Of a stretch of 64,000 nucleotides of DNA, positions 18,164 to 28,285 are shown piece after piece. Each line of letters starts with the position of its first letter. Within the stretch, counting starts at the first letter, position 1. Source of the DNA: Nocardioides insulae DSM 17944 (GTDB taxonomy: Bacteria; Actinomycetota; Actinomycetes; Propionibacteriales; Nocardioidaceae). The stretch is taken from assembly GCF_000422825.1 (NCBI RefSeq), contig NZ_KE383928.1:756930-820929 (forward strand). The letters run 5' to 3'. Position numbers and translations under genes: made by a program. The notes under the pieces were generated by a model. The model was given only the letters and a program-made list of their open reading frames with translations, searched no databases and was not told where the DNA came from.

Positions 18164-18703
18164 ATGTCGCGTATTGGCAAGCTCCCCGTCGCGGTCCCGG
18201 CCGGTGTCGACGTCTCGGTCGACGGCGCCGTGGTGACGGTCAAGGGCCCCAAGGGCTCGCTGACCCACACCGTGGCGGAGCCGATCACCGTCGCGCAGAG
18301 CGAGGGCACCCTCCAGGTGAACCGCCCCGACGACCACCGCAACAGCAAGGCCCTGCACGGCCTGACCCGCACCCTGATCAACAACATGGTCGTGGGTGTC
18401 ACCGAGGGCTACGAGAAGAAGCTCGAGATCGTGGGCGTGGGTTACCGCGTCCTGCCCAAGGGCCCGGCCCAGATCGAGCTCCAGCTCGGCTACAGCCACC
18501 CGATCGTCTTCGACGCGCCGGAGGGCATCACCTTCACCACCGACGGTCCGACCAAGCTCGGCGTCGTGGGCATCGACAAGCAGCTGGTCGGCGAGGTCGC
18601 AGCCACGATCCGCAAGCTGCGCAAGCCCGAGCCGTACAAGGGCAAGGGCGTCCGTTACGCCGGCGAGAACATCCGCCGCAAGGTCGGAAAGGCTGGTAAG
18701 TGA
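18164..18703 (+). CDS. rplF: 50S ribosomal protein L6
   Basis: 179 residues. Lies near the factor-binding site of the 50S subunit. Signatures are [17 protein letters not shown] and the C-terminal [16 protein letters not shown] (about 150-165). ATG 18164 follows a GATAGGAGTTAG binding site. The end overlaps the rplR GTG start by four bases. Confidence 0.98.
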   Translation: MSRIGKLPVAVPAGVDVSVDGAVVTVKGPKGSLTHTVAEPITVAQSEGTLQVNRPDDHRNSKALHGLTRTLINNMVVGVTEGYEKKLEIVGVGYRVLPKGPAQIELQLGYSHPIVFDAPEGITFTTDGPTKLGVVGIDKQLVGEVAATIRKLRKPEPYKGKGVRYAGENIRRKVGKAGK

Positions 18704-19089
18704 CGATGGCTGTCTCGCTGTCCAACAACAAGCACACCGCGGCTCGTACCAAGTCGCGCCTGCGTCGCCAGATCCGCGGCCGCAAGAAGATCCTCGGCAC
18801 CGCCGAGCGTCCTCGCCTGGTCGTGACCCGCTCCTCCAAGCACATCACCGTGCAGGTCGTCGACGACCTGGTCGGCAAGACGCTGGCCTCCGCCTCCACC
18901 ATCGAGGCGGACCTGCGCGAGGCCGAGGGTGACAAGACCGCGAAGGCCAAGCGCGTCGGCGAGCTCGTCGCCGAGCGGGCCAAGGCGGCCGGTGTGCAGA
19001 GCGTGGTCTTCGACCGCGCCGGTAACGCCTACACGGGCCGCATCGCGGCCCTCGCCGACGCCGCCCGTGAGGGCGGCCTCGACTTCTGA
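18700..19089 (+). CDS. rplR: 50S ribosomal protein L18
   Basis: 129 residues from GTG 18700, which has GGAAAGG 7 bases upstream and overlaps the rplF stop. ATG 18706 (MAVSLSNNK) is two codons later and cannot be excluded. It binds 5S rRNA. Signatures are [20 protein letters not shown]-type sequence (about 37-56) and the C-terminal [20 protein letters not shown] (about 104-123). Confidence 0.97.
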   Translation: MTMAVSLSNNKHTAARTKSRLRRQIRGRKKILGTAERPRLVVTRSSKHITVQVVDDLVGKTLASASTIEADLREAEGDKTAKAKRVGELVAERAKAAGVQSVVFDRAGNAYTGRIAALADAAREGGLDF

Positions 19090-19132
19090 CCGATCGCAAG
19101 ACAAGCAGTAGTAAGAGAAGAGGAAGAGTCTC

Positions 19133-19747
19133 ATGAGCGGAGCCCAGCGCGGACAGCGCGGTGGCGAGCGCCGAGGCAATCGCGACGATCGTCGCGGTGG
19201 CCAGGGCGCTGACAAGACCGCCTACATCGAGCGCGTCGTTGCGATCAACCGTGTCGCCAAGGTCGTGAAGGGTGGACGTCGCTTCAGCTTCACCGCCCTC
19301 GTGGTCGTCGGTGACGGTCAGGGTCTGGTCGGCGTCGGCTACGGCAAGGCGAAGGAAGTTCCGTCGGCGATCGCCAAGGGCGTCGAGGAGGCGAAGAAGG
19401 CATTCTTCCGCGTCCCGCTCGTCCAGGGCACCATCCCGCACCCCGTCCAGGGCGAGAAGGCCGCCGGTGTGGTCATGCTGCGCCCGGCCGCGCCCGGTAC
19501 CGGTGTCATCGCCGGTGGGCCGGTGCGTGCGGTACTGGAGTGCGCCGGCATCCACGACATCCTGAGCAAGTCGCTCGGGTCGTCCAACCAGATCAACATC
19601 GTCCACGCCACTGTCGAGGCGCTGCGGATGATCGAGCAGCCCGAGGCGGTTGCCGCTCGTCGTGGTCTCCCCGTCGAGCAGGTCGCTCCGGCGGCCCTGC
19701 TCAAGGCGCGCGCCGAGGGCGCTGCGGCCCAGGGGGTGAGCAACTGA
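19133..19747 (+). CDS. rpsE: 30S ribosomal protein S5
   Basis: 204 residues. Contributes to decoding accuracy and the mRNA entry site. The dsRBD-like S5 motif is seen at about 26-70 ([37 protein letters not shown]). It has a hydrophilic Gly/Arg/Asp-rich N-terminus and an Ala-rich C-terminus. ATG 19133 follows GAAGAGGAAGAG. The stop overlaps the rpmD ATG by one base. Confidence 0.98.
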   Translation: MSGAQRGQRGGERRGNRDDRRGGQGADKTAYIERVVAINRVAKVVKGGRRFSFTALVVVGDGQGLVGVGYGKAKEVPSAIAKGVEEAKKAFFRVPLVQGTIPHPVQGEKAAGVVMLRPAAPGTGVIAGGPVRAVLECAGIHDILSKSLGSSNQINIVHATVEALRMIEQPEAVAARRGLPVEQVAPAALLKARAEGAAAQGVSN

Positions 19748-19929
19748 TGGCTCAGCTCAAGGTCCAGCAGAAGCGCGGCCTGGCGGGTCTGAAGCAGAAC
19801 CAGCGGGACACCCTGCGCACGCTCGGTCTGAAGAAGATCGGCGACGTGGTCGTCAAGGAGGACCGCCCGGAGATCCGGGGCATGGTCAACACCGTCCGTC
19901 ACCTGGTGACGGTCGAGGAGGTCGACTGA
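19747..19929 (+). CDS. rpmD: 50S ribosomal protein L30
   Basis: 60 residues, full length for this small protein: [20 protein letters not shown], then [19 protein letters not shown]. It is coupled to rpsE by a one-base overlap and followed one base later by rplO. Confidence 0.97.
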   Translation: MAQLKVQQKRGLAGLKQNQRDTLRTLGLKKIGDVVVKEDRPEIRGMVNTVRHLVTVEEVD

Positions 19930-19930
19930 C

Positions 19931-20371
19931 ATGACGCTCAAGCTGCACCACCTGCGTCCTGCTCCGGGTGCCAAGACCGCCAAGACCCGCGTGGGTCGCG
20001 GTGAGGGGTCCAAGGGTAAGACCGCCGGCCGCGGTACCAAGGGCACCAAGGCGCGCTACCAGGTCCCGGTCGGGTTCGAGGGCGGCCAGATGCCGATCCA
20101 CATGCGGCTTCCGAAGCTCAAGGGCTTCAAGAACCCGTTCAAGGTCGAGTTCCAGGTCGTGAACCTGGACAAGATCAACGCACTGTTCCCCGAGGGCGGC
20201 GACGTGACCCCCGAGTCACTGGTTGCCAAGGGTGCGGTCCGCAAGGGCCAGCCCGTCAAGGTCCTCGGCCAGGGCGACCTGTCCGTCAAGGTCGCGGTGA
20301 GCGCGCAGGCGTTCTCCGGTTCGGCCAAGGAGAAGATCGAGGCCGCGGGCGGCTCCGCCACGGTTCTCTGA
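19931..20371 (+). CDS. rplO: 50S ribosomal protein L15
   Basis: 146 residues. A late-assembly 50S protein. Signatures are [38 protein letters not shown] (about 22-39) and [20 protein letters not shown] (about 50-69). It is the last gene before a strong terminator, so secY is probably transcribed separately. Confidence 0.98.
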   Translation: MTLKLHHLRPAPGAKTAKTRVGRGEGSKGKTAGRGTKGTKARYQVPVGFEGGQMPIHMRLPKLKGFKNPFKVEFQVVNLDKINALFPEGGDVTPESLVAKGAVRKGQPVKVLGQGDLSVKVAVSAQAFSGSAKEKIEAAGGSATVL

Positions 20372-20388
20372 TCCTCACTGGACGTGTG

Positions 20389-20432
20389 AAAGGCGCGGTC
20401 AGACCGCCGAGAGGCGGCCTGACCGCGCCTTT
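20389..20432 (+). terminator. terminator of the spc ribosomal block
   Basis: A 14-bp perfect outer stem (20389-20402 with 20419-20432) with an inner GCCG/CGGC stem begins 17 bases after rplO and is followed by a short T-rich stretch. Confidence 0.85.
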
Positions 20433-20473
20433 GTTCAACCCGACTGTTAGGCTCCCCGGGCATTCCGCTGGGA

Positions 20474-20501
20474 GTTCCCCCCATACGGGGGAACCCCGTA
20501 T
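20474..20501 (+). promoter_or_regulatory. two mutually exclusive hairpins in the secY leader
   Basis: Stem 1 pairs 20474-20481 with 20487-20494 (8 bp, loop CATAC). Stem 2 pairs 20483-20490 with 20494-20501 (8 bp, loop GAA). They share bases and cannot both form. A TAGGCT -10-like hexamer lies at 20448. The structure ends 9 bases before the secY ribosome binding site. Confidence 0.45.
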
Positions 20502-20525
20502 CTGCGTGTGAGGAAGAGGACTTTC

Positions 20526-21823
<1,298 letters not shown>

Positions 21824-21827
<4 letters not shown>

Positions 21828-22393
21828 GGCTGATCATTATGGGCCCCCCAGGTGCCGGCAAGGGCACTCAGGCGGCGTTCATCTCCGAGAAGTTCGAGAT
21901 CCCCGCGATCTCCACGGGAGACATCTTCCGCGCCAACGTCTCCGAGGGCACGCCGCTCGGACTCGAGGCGAAGAAGTTCATGGACGCCGGTGAGTACGTC
22001 CCCGACGAGGTCACCAACGGCATGGTCCGAAACCGGATCGCCGAGCCCGACGCCCAGGGTGGATTCCTGCTCGACGGCTACCCGCGGACCCTCGCGCAGG
22101 TCGAGGAGCTGGACGGCATGCTCGCCGACACCGGAGCCGCACTGGACGCGGTGATCAGCCTGACCGTCGACCGCGACGAGGTCGTCGCCCGACTCCTCCA
22201 GCGTTCCCAGGAGCAGGGCCGCGCCGACGACACCGAGGAGGTCATCCGGCACCGCCAGGAGGTGTACGCCGAGCAGACCGAGCCGCTGATCGCCGTCTAC
22301 TCCCAGCGGGACCTGGTCCACGAGGTCGACGGTCTCGGCGAGATCGACGTGGTGGCCGAGCGCATCCACACCGTGCTCCGCGGGCTGGCCTGA
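21824..22393 (+). CDS. adk: adenylate kinase
   Basis: 189 residues. Interconverts ATP + AMP and 2 ADP in the cytoplasm. The P-loop is [10 protein letters not shown] (residues 7-16), the AMP-binding motif is STGDIFR (about 31-37), and DGYPRTLAQ lies near 83-91. The length and the short LID segment ([13 protein letters not shown]) place it in the short, zinc-free class. It is translationally coupled to secY and lies 5 bases before map. Confidence 0.98.
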
Positions 22394-22398
22394 GCCCG

Positions 22399-23235
22399 AT
22401 GGGTCTGCTCGACCGCGGCGTCCAGCTCAAGACCCCCGAGCAGATCGACCTGATGCGTCGGGCCGGTCTGGTCGTGGGGGAGACCCTCGCGCTGCTGCGT
22501 GACGCGGTGCGTCCCGGCATCACGACGGCAGACCTGGACGCCCTGGCCGAGGACTCGATCCGCTCGCGGGGCGCGACGCCGTCCTTCCAGGGCTACCACG
22601 GGTTCCCCGCCTCGATCTGCGCCTCGGTCAACGAGGTGATCGTGCACGGCATCCCCGGTGACCGGGTGCTGGCCGAGGGCGACGTCATCTCCATCGACTG
22701 CGGCGCCATCGTCGAGGGCTGGCACGGCGACTCCGCCGTGACCGTGCCGGTCGGCGAGGTCAGCGCCGAGGCCACCGAGCTGATCCGGGTCACCGAGGAG
22801 GCCATGTGGCGCGGCATCGCCGGCGCACGCCTCGGCGGCCGGGTCACCGACATCTCACATGCGGTCGAGCAGTACGTCCGCAGCCAGCAGGAGCCGGGCG
22901 CAGCGCCGTACGGCATCGTCGAGGACTACGTCGGTCACGGCATCGGCTCCGAGATGCACCAGCCCCCCAACGTCCCCAACTTCGGCAAGGCGGGTCGCGG
23001 CCCCAAGCTGCAGCGCGGCCTCGCCCTGGCCGTCGAGCCGATGCTCACCCTCGGGGACCAGGAGAACGACATCCTCGAGGACGACTGGACCGTCGTCACC
23101 GCGGACGGCAGCTGGGCCGCCCACTTCGAGCACACCTTCACCCTCACCCCCGACGGGTTCTGGGTCCTCACCGCCCTCGACGGCGGCCGCGCCTTCTGCG
23201 AGCGCCTCGGCCTGCCGTACGGCGGGCGGGACTGA
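22399..23235 (+). CDS. map: type I methionine aminopeptidase
   Basis: 278 residues. A pita-bread-fold metalloprotease that removes the initiator Met from nascent proteins. The five metal ligands are visible: two Asp in SIDCGAIVEGWHGDSAVTV (about 97-115), His in DYVGHGIG (about 176-183), and Glu in LAVEPMLT and in HFEHTFTL. It ends the secY-adk-map unit before a strong terminator. In most genomes infA, rpmJ and rpsM follow; here a siderophore operon follows instead. Confidence 0.97.
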   Translation: MGLLDRGVQLKTPEQIDLMRRAGLVVGETLALLRDAVRPGITTADLDALAEDSIRSRGATPSFQGYHGFPASICASVNEVIVHGIPGDRVLAEGDVISIDCGAIVEGWHGDSAVTVPVGEVSAEATELIRVTEEAMWRGIAGARLGGRVTDISHAVEQYVRSQQEPGAAPYGIVEDYVGHGIGSEMHQPPNVPNFGKAGRGPKLQRGLALAVEPMLTLGDQENDILEDDWTVVTADGSWAAHFEHTFTLTPDGFWVLTALDGGRAFCERLGLPYGGRD

Positions 23236-23263
23236 ACCCGGACGTTTCCCCGGTTCACCGGTG

Positions 23264-23308
23264 AAAGGTGCGTTTCCGGGGCAGTTGAGCCCCCGGAAAC
23301 GCACCTTT
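23264..23308 (+). terminator. terminator after map
   Basis: A perfect 18-bp stem (23264-23281 with 23291-23308), loop of 9, ending in TTTT. This is the strongest terminator in the window and marks the end of the ribosomal/secretion block. Confidence 0.9.
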
Positions 23309-23579
23309 TCCCTGGGCGTTGTGACCCCTGGGGCGGCTGGCGCCGACGCCCTGCCTCCACGACCCGACCCGGTGGGCGTCCCACTGCCGACACCCGCGGG
23401 ATCAGGCGTGCTGGGGGAGTCCAGGTCGAGGCCGCCGCTGCGCCGGGGTCGAGCCGGCGGCCCGTGACCCCTGTCCCCACGGCGGAGCCGATGGCGCCAT
23501 GGTCGCCGAGGGCCTTGGGGCCGCATCGGTGGCGCCGGGGATGGTGTGACTCGGGCCTCACGCACTCCCGGTGGCCTAT

Positions 23580-23598
23580 GTAGGTAAGCCTGCCCTAA
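23580..23598. promoter_or_regulatory. DtxR/IdeR-type iron box upstream of the siderophore biosynthesis operon
   Basis: GTAGGTAAGCCTGCCCTAA matches the consensus TTAGGTTAGSCTAACCTAA at 15 of 19 positions and lies 10 bases before the first ATG. Iron-loaded DtxR/IdeR binding here would repress the operon when iron is plentiful. Confidence 0.75.
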
Positions 23599-23608
23599 GG
23601 TCTTGCTC

Positions 23609-24385
23609 ATGGTTGGTTTGATCTCGGGCGCGACCGCCCTGGTGACCGGTGCCGGTTCAGGCATCGGCCGGGCGGTCGTGCGTCAGTTGGCAAGTCGGGG
23701 TGCAGCGATCGCGCTGCTCGATCAGGACGCCGAGGCGGTCGGGCTCGTCGGCAAGGAGGCGAGCGAGCTCGGTGCGGCCCGCGTCGTCGAACTGGCCGCG
23801 GACGTGAGCGACCGGGTCGCGGTGCAGGACGCGTTCCGTAGCGCCGCCGACGAGCTCGGCCCCCTGGACGCGCTGGCTTGCGCCGCGGGCATCCTCGTCC
23901 CGGGTGGGCTGACGGAGGTGACGCCGGATGAGTGGCAACGGCACTTCGATGTGAACACCACCGGGGTGCTGCACTGCCTCCAGTCGGGCACCCCCCTGTT
24001 GCGCGACGACGCGGCCGTCGTCGTGGTCAGCTCGAACGCCGCACGCGTGCCGCGCACCGGCATGCTCGCCTACGCCGCCTCGAAGGCGGCGACCTCGGCA
24101 CTCACCCGATGCGCCGGGCTCGAACTGGCCGCCCGCGGCATCCGCTGCAACGTCGTCGAGCCGGGCTCGACCGACACGGCGATGCTGCGCGAGCTGTGGC
24201 GCGACCCGGACGGCGGCGCCTCCGCGACCCTGGCCGGGGACCCGGCGTCCTACCGCGTCGGGATCCCGCTCCAGCGCATCGCCGAGCCGGACGACGTCGC
24301 CGCGATGGTCTGCTTCCTGCTCTCCGAGGAGGCGCGGCACGTCACCCTGCAACAGATCTACGTCGACGGAGGTGCCTCCCTGTGA
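23609..24385 (+). CDS. entA: 2,3-dihydro-2,3-dihydroxybenzoate dehydrogenase
   Basis: 258 residues of the short-chain dehydrogenase family. Oxidises 2,3-dihydro-2,3-dihydroxybenzoate to 2,3-dihydroxybenzoate with NAD+, the last step of catechol formation. Visible are the TGAGSGIGRA cofactor loop (about 12-21), the VVSSNAARVP serine region (about 137) and the catalytic AYAASK pair (about 151-156). ATG 23609 with AAGG 8 bases upstream was chosen; TTG 23603 is also in frame. It is the first gene of the operon under the iron box and overlaps the next gene by four bases. Assignment to EntA/DhbA rests on context plus family. Confidence 0.9.
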   Translation: MVGLISGATALVTGAGSGIGRAVVRQLASRGAAIALLDQDAEAVGLVGKEASELGAARVVELAADVSDRVAVQDAFRSAADELGPLDALACAAGILVPGGLTEVTPDEWQRHFDVNTTGVLHCLQSGTPLLRDDAAVVVVSSNAARVPRTGMLAYAASKAATSALTRCAGLELAARGIRCNVVEPGSTDTAMLRELWRDPDGGASATLAGDPASYRVGIPLQRIAEPDDVAAMVCFLLSEEARHVTLQQIYVDGGASL

Positions 24386-25539
24386 CCGAGTTGCTCGCCC
24401 CCCTTCCCCCCGGCGTGCGTACGGCGCCGGTGCTCTTCGCCGGCGATGAGAGTGTGCGAGCGGCCGACGTGCTCCGCACGCTGGCAGGACCGGCCGACCT
24501 AGCCTTCCTCGACGAGGTGGTGGCGGGGCTCGGCCCCGGCGAGCGCGCCGTCGGGGCGCTCGCCTTCGCGCCCGGCGGTCCGGCGGTGATGCACCGCGTC
24601 CGCCCCGACTCAGCCGTCCCCAGCTCCCATGCTCCGGCGGACCAGGCCGGGAACCGGCTCCGCGTGACCGCCCGCCCCACCCCGGGCGAGTACGCCGAGA
24701 TGGTCCTCGCCGCGCTCGACCGGATCGAGCGGGGAGACGTGGCCAAGGTGGTGCTCGGCCGCGGCCTCGACGTGCTGACCGACATCCCGCTCGACCCGCA
24801 CGACGTGGTGGCACGCCTGGTGGCCTCGCGGCCCGGCAAGTACACCTTCGGCCTCCCACTCACCTCCGACCTGTCGGCAGAGGGTCCGGTCCTGGTGGGT
24901 GCCAGCCCCGAACTCCTGGTCCGGCGCCGCGGCCGTGAGGTCACCTGTCACCCCCTTGCCGGTTCGGTGCCGCGGGCTGCCGACCCCGACGAGGACCTGC
25001 GCCGGTCCGAGGAGCTGGCCACCTCGGCCAAGGACCTGGCCGAGCACGCCTTCGTCGTCGATGCGATCCTCGCGGCGCTGGCGCCTGTGTGCGTCGAGGT
25101 GAGCGCCGCCCCGCGTCCCGAACTCGTGGCCACCGACACCCTGTGGCACCTCGCCACGCCGATCCGGGCGCGTCTCGACGGCGCCGCGCCGGGGCCCAGC
25201 GCCCTGCATCTGGCCCACGCGCTGCACCCGACACCCGCCGTCGGCGGGGTCCCGACGGCGGCTGCGACCTCGCTGATCGCCGAACTGGAGGGCGCCTCGC
25301 GCGGCCCGCTCACCGGGGCCGTCGGCTGGGTCGGCCCCGATGGTGACGGCGAGTTCGCGGTCACGATCCGGGCCGGCGTCCTGCACCGGGAACGGCTCCG
25401 GATCTTCGCAGGGGCAGGCATCGTCGCCGGCTCGGATCCGCAGGCGGAGGTGCGCGAGACGGGCGCGAAGCTGGCCACCATGGCCCGCGCGATCGGGCTC
25501 CCGGCCGACCTGGTCGACGCCGGTGAGGTGGCCCGATGA
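24382..25539 (+). CDS. entC: isochorismate synthase
   Basis: 385 residues of the chorismate-binding family. Converts chorismate to isochorismate, the entry step to 2,3-dihydroxybenzoate. Visible are RIERGDVAKVVLGRGLDV (about 115-132), GASPELLVRRRGREVTCHPL (about 173-192), TDTLWHLATPIRARL (about 251-265) and HPTPAVGGVPTAAA (about 282-295), typical of EntC/DhbC. The GTG 24382 start overlaps the entA stop, and the ATGA at its end overlaps entE. Confidence 0.94.
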   Translation: MTELLAPLPPGVRTAPVLFAGDESVRAADVLRTLAGPADLAFLDEVVAGLGPGERAVGALAFAPGGPAVMHRVRPDSAVPSSHAPADQAGNRLRVTARPTPGEYAEMVLAALDRIERGDVAKVVLGRGLDVLTDIPLDPHDVVARLVASRPGKYTFGLPLTSDLSAEGPVLVGASPELLVRRRGREVTCHPLAGSVPRAADPDEDLRRSEELATSAKDLAEHAFVVDAILAALAPVCVEVSAAPRPELVATDTLWHLATPIRARLDGAAPGPSALHLAHALHPTPAVGGVPTAAATSLIAELEGASRGPLTGAVGWVGPDGDGEFAVTIRAGVLHRERLRIFAGAGIVAGSDPQAEVRETGAKLATMARAIGLPADLVDAGEVAR

Positions 25540-27212
25540 GATCCCCGCTTATGAGGGTGCCGTCCTGGCCGGAGGAGTTCCGCGCCAGATACCGCGCCGC
25601 GGGTTGCTGGACCGGGGAGACCTTCGCCGACTTCGTCCGCGACAGATGCGAGAGGTACGCCGAGCGCACCGCCGTGGTCGGCACCGATGCGAACGGCCGC
25701 TCCGTGCGATGGAGCTACGCCGAGCTCGGCCGCCGAGCCTCGGCTGCCGCCGACCGCCTCGCGGCCGCCGGGGTCACCCGCGGTGACCGGGTGGTGGTGA
25801 CCCTGCCCAACATCGTCGAGTACGTCGCCGTGGTGCTGGGCCTGTTCCGGATGGGGGCGCTACCGGTCTTCGGTCTGCCGTCACACCGGGCCCTCGAGCT
25901 CACCCACTTCTGCTCGCTCAGCGACGCCACCGCGCTGGTGGTCGTCGGCGAGTGGGACGGTCACGATTTCCGCGCCATGCACGACGAGGTGTCCGCTCAG
26001 TTGCGCTCCGCAGGGCAGGAACCCCCGGAGCTGATCGACGTGGCCACCTGGCCCTCGGCCCCCGACCCGCCGACCGTCTCCGGCTCCGGCGCTGCCGACG
26101 GTCCCGGCACGGCACACCCCGCCGAGGAGGTCGCCTTCCTGCAACTCTCCGGAGGCACGACCGGAATCTCCAAGCTGATCCCGCGCACCGCAGCCGACTA
26201 CCTCTACTCGGTGCGCGAGTCGGCCTCGATCTGCGGGCTCGGGGAGAGCACGGTGCTGCTGGTGAGCCTTCCGGCCGCGCACAACTTCCCGATGAGTTCG
26301 CCCGGCATCCTCGGCGTCCTGCACAGCGGCGGATCCGTCGTCCTGGCACGGGATCCCAGCCCGCGCACCGCGTTCCGGCTGATCGAGCAGGAACGCTGCA
26401 CGATGGCCTCCCTGGTGCCGCCGCTGGCGCAGGCCTGGATCTCGGCCGCGCGCCGGCGTACCCCGGACCTGTCCAGCCTGGACGTGGTGCAGGTGGGCGG
26501 CGCCCGGCTCTCCGACGCGGTGGCCCCACAGATCCGCGAGGTGCTCGGAGCGAGGTTGCAGCAGGTCTTCGGGATGGCCGAGGGGCTGGTCAACTACACC
26601 CGCCTCGACGAGCCGGACGGACTGGTGCTCACCACCCAGGGCCGGCCGATCAGCGAGTACGACGAGGTCCGGGTCGTGGACGCGGAGGACCGCGAGGTCG
26701 CCGACGGTGAGGAGGGCGCGCTGCTGACCCGCGGGCCGTACACGATCCGCGGTTACTACCGCGCCGAGGCGCCCAACCGGGACAGTTTCACCGCCGACGG
26801 GTTCTACCGCACCGGTGACCTGGTCCGCCGACTCCCCAGCGGCCACCTCGTGGTGACCGGCCGCGACAAGGACCAGATCAACCGCGGCGGGGAGAAGATC
26901 GCCAGTGAGGAGATCGAGGGGCTCGCGCTGAGTCATCCCGATGTCCTCGACGCCATCGCGGTCGGCCTCCCCGACCAGTACCTCGGCGAGCGGATCTGTC
27001 TGGTGGTCCGCCCCGAGCCGGATCGTGAGGTCCCCGACCTGACCACCGTGCTCGGCACCTACCTACGCGCGGCCGGGCTGGCGACGTACAAGATCCCCGA
27101 CCTGATCACCGTGCTCGACGACTTCCCCGAGACCCACGTCGGCAAGAACAGCCGCCGCGACCTGCGCCGCACGCTTGCCGCTCGACTCACCGACCAGGTG
27201 CCCGCGGGGTGA
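25536..27212 (+). CDS. entE: (2,3-dihydroxybenzoyl)adenylate synthase
   Basis: 558 residues. A stand-alone adenylation enzyme that activates 2,3-dihydroxybenzoate with ATP and loads it on the aryl carrier domain of EntB. Visible are LQLSGGTTGISKLIPRT (A3, about 202-218), QVFGMAEGLVNYTRLDEPDG (A5 region, about 343-362), YRTGDLVRRLPSGHLVVTGR (about 425-444) and DQINRGGEKIASEEIE with the nearby invariant C-terminal Lys region (HVGKNSRRDLR). ATG 25536 couples to entC; ATG 25551 is an alternative. A 128-base gap follows. Confidence 0.96.
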   Translation: MRSPLMRVPSWPEEFRARYRAAGCWTGETFADFVRDRCERYAERTAVVGTDANGRSVRWSYAELGRRASAAADRLAAAGVTRGDRVVVTLPNIVEYVAVVLGLFRMGALPVFGLPSHRALELTHFCSLSDATALVVVGEWDGHDFRAMHDEVSAQLRSAGQEPPELIDVATWPSAPDPPTVSGSGAADGPGTAHPAEEVAFLQLSGGTTGISKLIPRTAADYLYSVRESASICGLGESTVLLVSLPAAHNFPMSSPGILGVLHSGGSVVLARDPSPRTAFRLIEQERCTMASLVPPLAQAWISAARRRTPDLSSLDVVQVGGARLSDAVAPQIREVLGARLQQVFGMAEGLVNYTRLDEPDGLVLTTQGRPISEYDEVRVVDAEDREVADGEEGALLTRGPYTIRGYYRAEAPNRDSFTADGFYRTGDLVRRLPSGHLVVTGRDKDQINRGGEKIASEEIEGLALSHPDVLDAIAVGLPDQYLGERICLVVRPEPDREVPDLTTVLGTYLRAAGLATYKIPDLITVLDDFPETHVGKNSRRDLRRTLAARLTDQVPAG

Positions 27213-27224
27213 GCGGCCCGGAGG

Positions 27225-27248
27225 CGCCCGTCACCGGGCGACCGGTGA
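27225..27248 (+). promoter_or_regulatory. overlapping small hairpins in the entE-entB gap
   Basis: CGCCCG/CGGGCG (27225-27230 with 27235-27240) and TCACCGG/CCGGTGA (27231-27237 with 27242-27248) overlap and are mutually exclusive. They lie in the only long gap inside the biosynthesis operon. Possible processing or attenuation site. Confidence 0.3.
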
Positions 27249-27340
27249 ACGGTGCACTCCCCGCTGTTGCACACCCCCTGACCTGCGCCAGACCCGTGCA
27301 GGGTCCGCTTCCGGCCACCACCGATGCGAAGGAGAACCCC

Positions 27341-28285
27341 ATGGCACTACCCACCCTGATCGAGTACGACGCGCCGGTGCCGCCGCGCCGCGCCCTGCCC
27401 GCCAGCAAGGCCGATTGGACGCTGCGCCCCGAGCGGGCGGCGGTGCTGGTGCACGATCTCCAGCGTTACTTCCTGCGTCCCTACAGCCCGGAGTGCCCGG
27501 CCCTGCGGGGGGCGTTGGAGCAGACCGCCCGGGTCCTCGCGGCCGCCAGGGCGGCCGGCGTACCGGTGTTCTACACCGCCCAGGACGGCGACCACTCCGA
27601 CCGTGGCCTGCAGGGCGACCTGTGGGGCGGGGGGATGTCGGCGGCGGCCGAACACACCGAGATCGTCGCAGAGGTGGCTCCCACGGACGCGGACACGGTG
27701 CTGGTCAAGCGCCGCTACAGCGCCTTCGCGAAGAGCGATCTCGCGGAGCGGCTGCGGGCGGCCGGGCGGGACCAGTTGGTCCTCACCGGCGTCTACGCAC
27801 ACATCGGGATCACGGCGACCGCGCTGGACGGGTTCCAACGCGAGGTCCATCCGTTCCTGGTGGCGGACGCCGTCGCCGACTTCGGTGAGGAGCAGCATGC
27901 CCGGGCGATCGATCAGGTCGCCGGTTGCTGCGGCGTGGTGACCCTGGCCGAGGACGTGATCGGTGCCTGGGCGCCCGAGCCGGCACCGGATCAGACCCGA
28001 TCCGAGAACGCCGGCGAGCCGGCTACCTCCGAGCCGGCCGAGATGGCCGGGCCATGGGAGCAGACCGTGCGGAGCGGCCTCGCCGCCGTGCTGAGCGAGG
28101 AGGTCGTGGCCGCCGCGTTCGCCGACCCGTCCGGCGACCTGTTCGAGCTCGGCCTGGACTCGCTGCGGGCCTTCGAGTTCCTCGACGTCCTTGCCGAACA
28201 CGGCGTCGACATCGACTTCGGCGAGTTCACCCGCCGTCCCACCGTCGAGTTCCTGCGCGGACAGGGCGCAGTCGCAGCCGGGTGA
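27341..28285 (+). CDS. entB: bifunctional isochorismatase / aryl carrier protein
   Basis: 314 residues. The N-terminal isochorismatase domain (about 1-205) hydrolyses isochorismate to 2,3-dihydro-2,3-dihydroxybenzoate. It shows the catalytic Asp in VLVHDLQRYFLRPY (about 36-49), Lys in LVKRRYSAF (about 127) and GVYAHIGITATALDG, where the nucleophilic Cys of related hydrolases is absent, as in EntB. A Pro/Glu-rich linker precedes the aryl carrier domain (about 240-310) with the phosphopantetheine serine in ELGLDSLRAFEFL. ATG 27341 has GAAGGAGAA upstream; the in-frame GTG at 27209 lacks homology. The last four bases overlap entF. Confidence 0.95.
   Translation: MALPTLIEYDAPVPPRRALPASKADWTLRPERAAVLVHDLQRYFLRPYSPECPALRGALEQTARVLAAARAAGVPVFYTAQDGDHSDRGLQGDLWGGGMSAAAEHTEIVAEVAPTDADTVLVKRRYSAFAKSDLAERLRAAGRDQLVLTGVYAHIGITATALDGFQREVHPFLVADAVADFGEEQHARAIDQVAGCCGVVTLAEDVIGAWAPEPAPDQTRSENAGEPATSEPAEMAGPWEQTVRSGLAAVLSEEVVAAAFADPSGDLFELGLDSLRAFEFLDVLAEHGVDIDFGEFTRRPTVEFLRGQGAVAAG

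Larger units (their letters stand above)
23236..23608. other. intergenic region between map and the siderophore operon
   Basis: 373 bases containing the map terminator (23264-23308) and a DtxR-like box at 23580-23598. The middle (about 23310-23570) is GC-rich and no gene, tRNA or infA start was found in it. Confidence 0.6.

Noticed and set aside
23310-23570. Possible infA or tRNA in the map-entA gap
   Set aside because: No S1-fold IF1 sequence, start codon with ribosome binding site, or cloverleaf could be recognised.
27209-27340. GTG 27209 as the start of entB
   Set aside because: The added 44 residues are Pro/Ala-rich with no isochorismatase homology. ATG 27341 has a strong GAAGGAGAA site.
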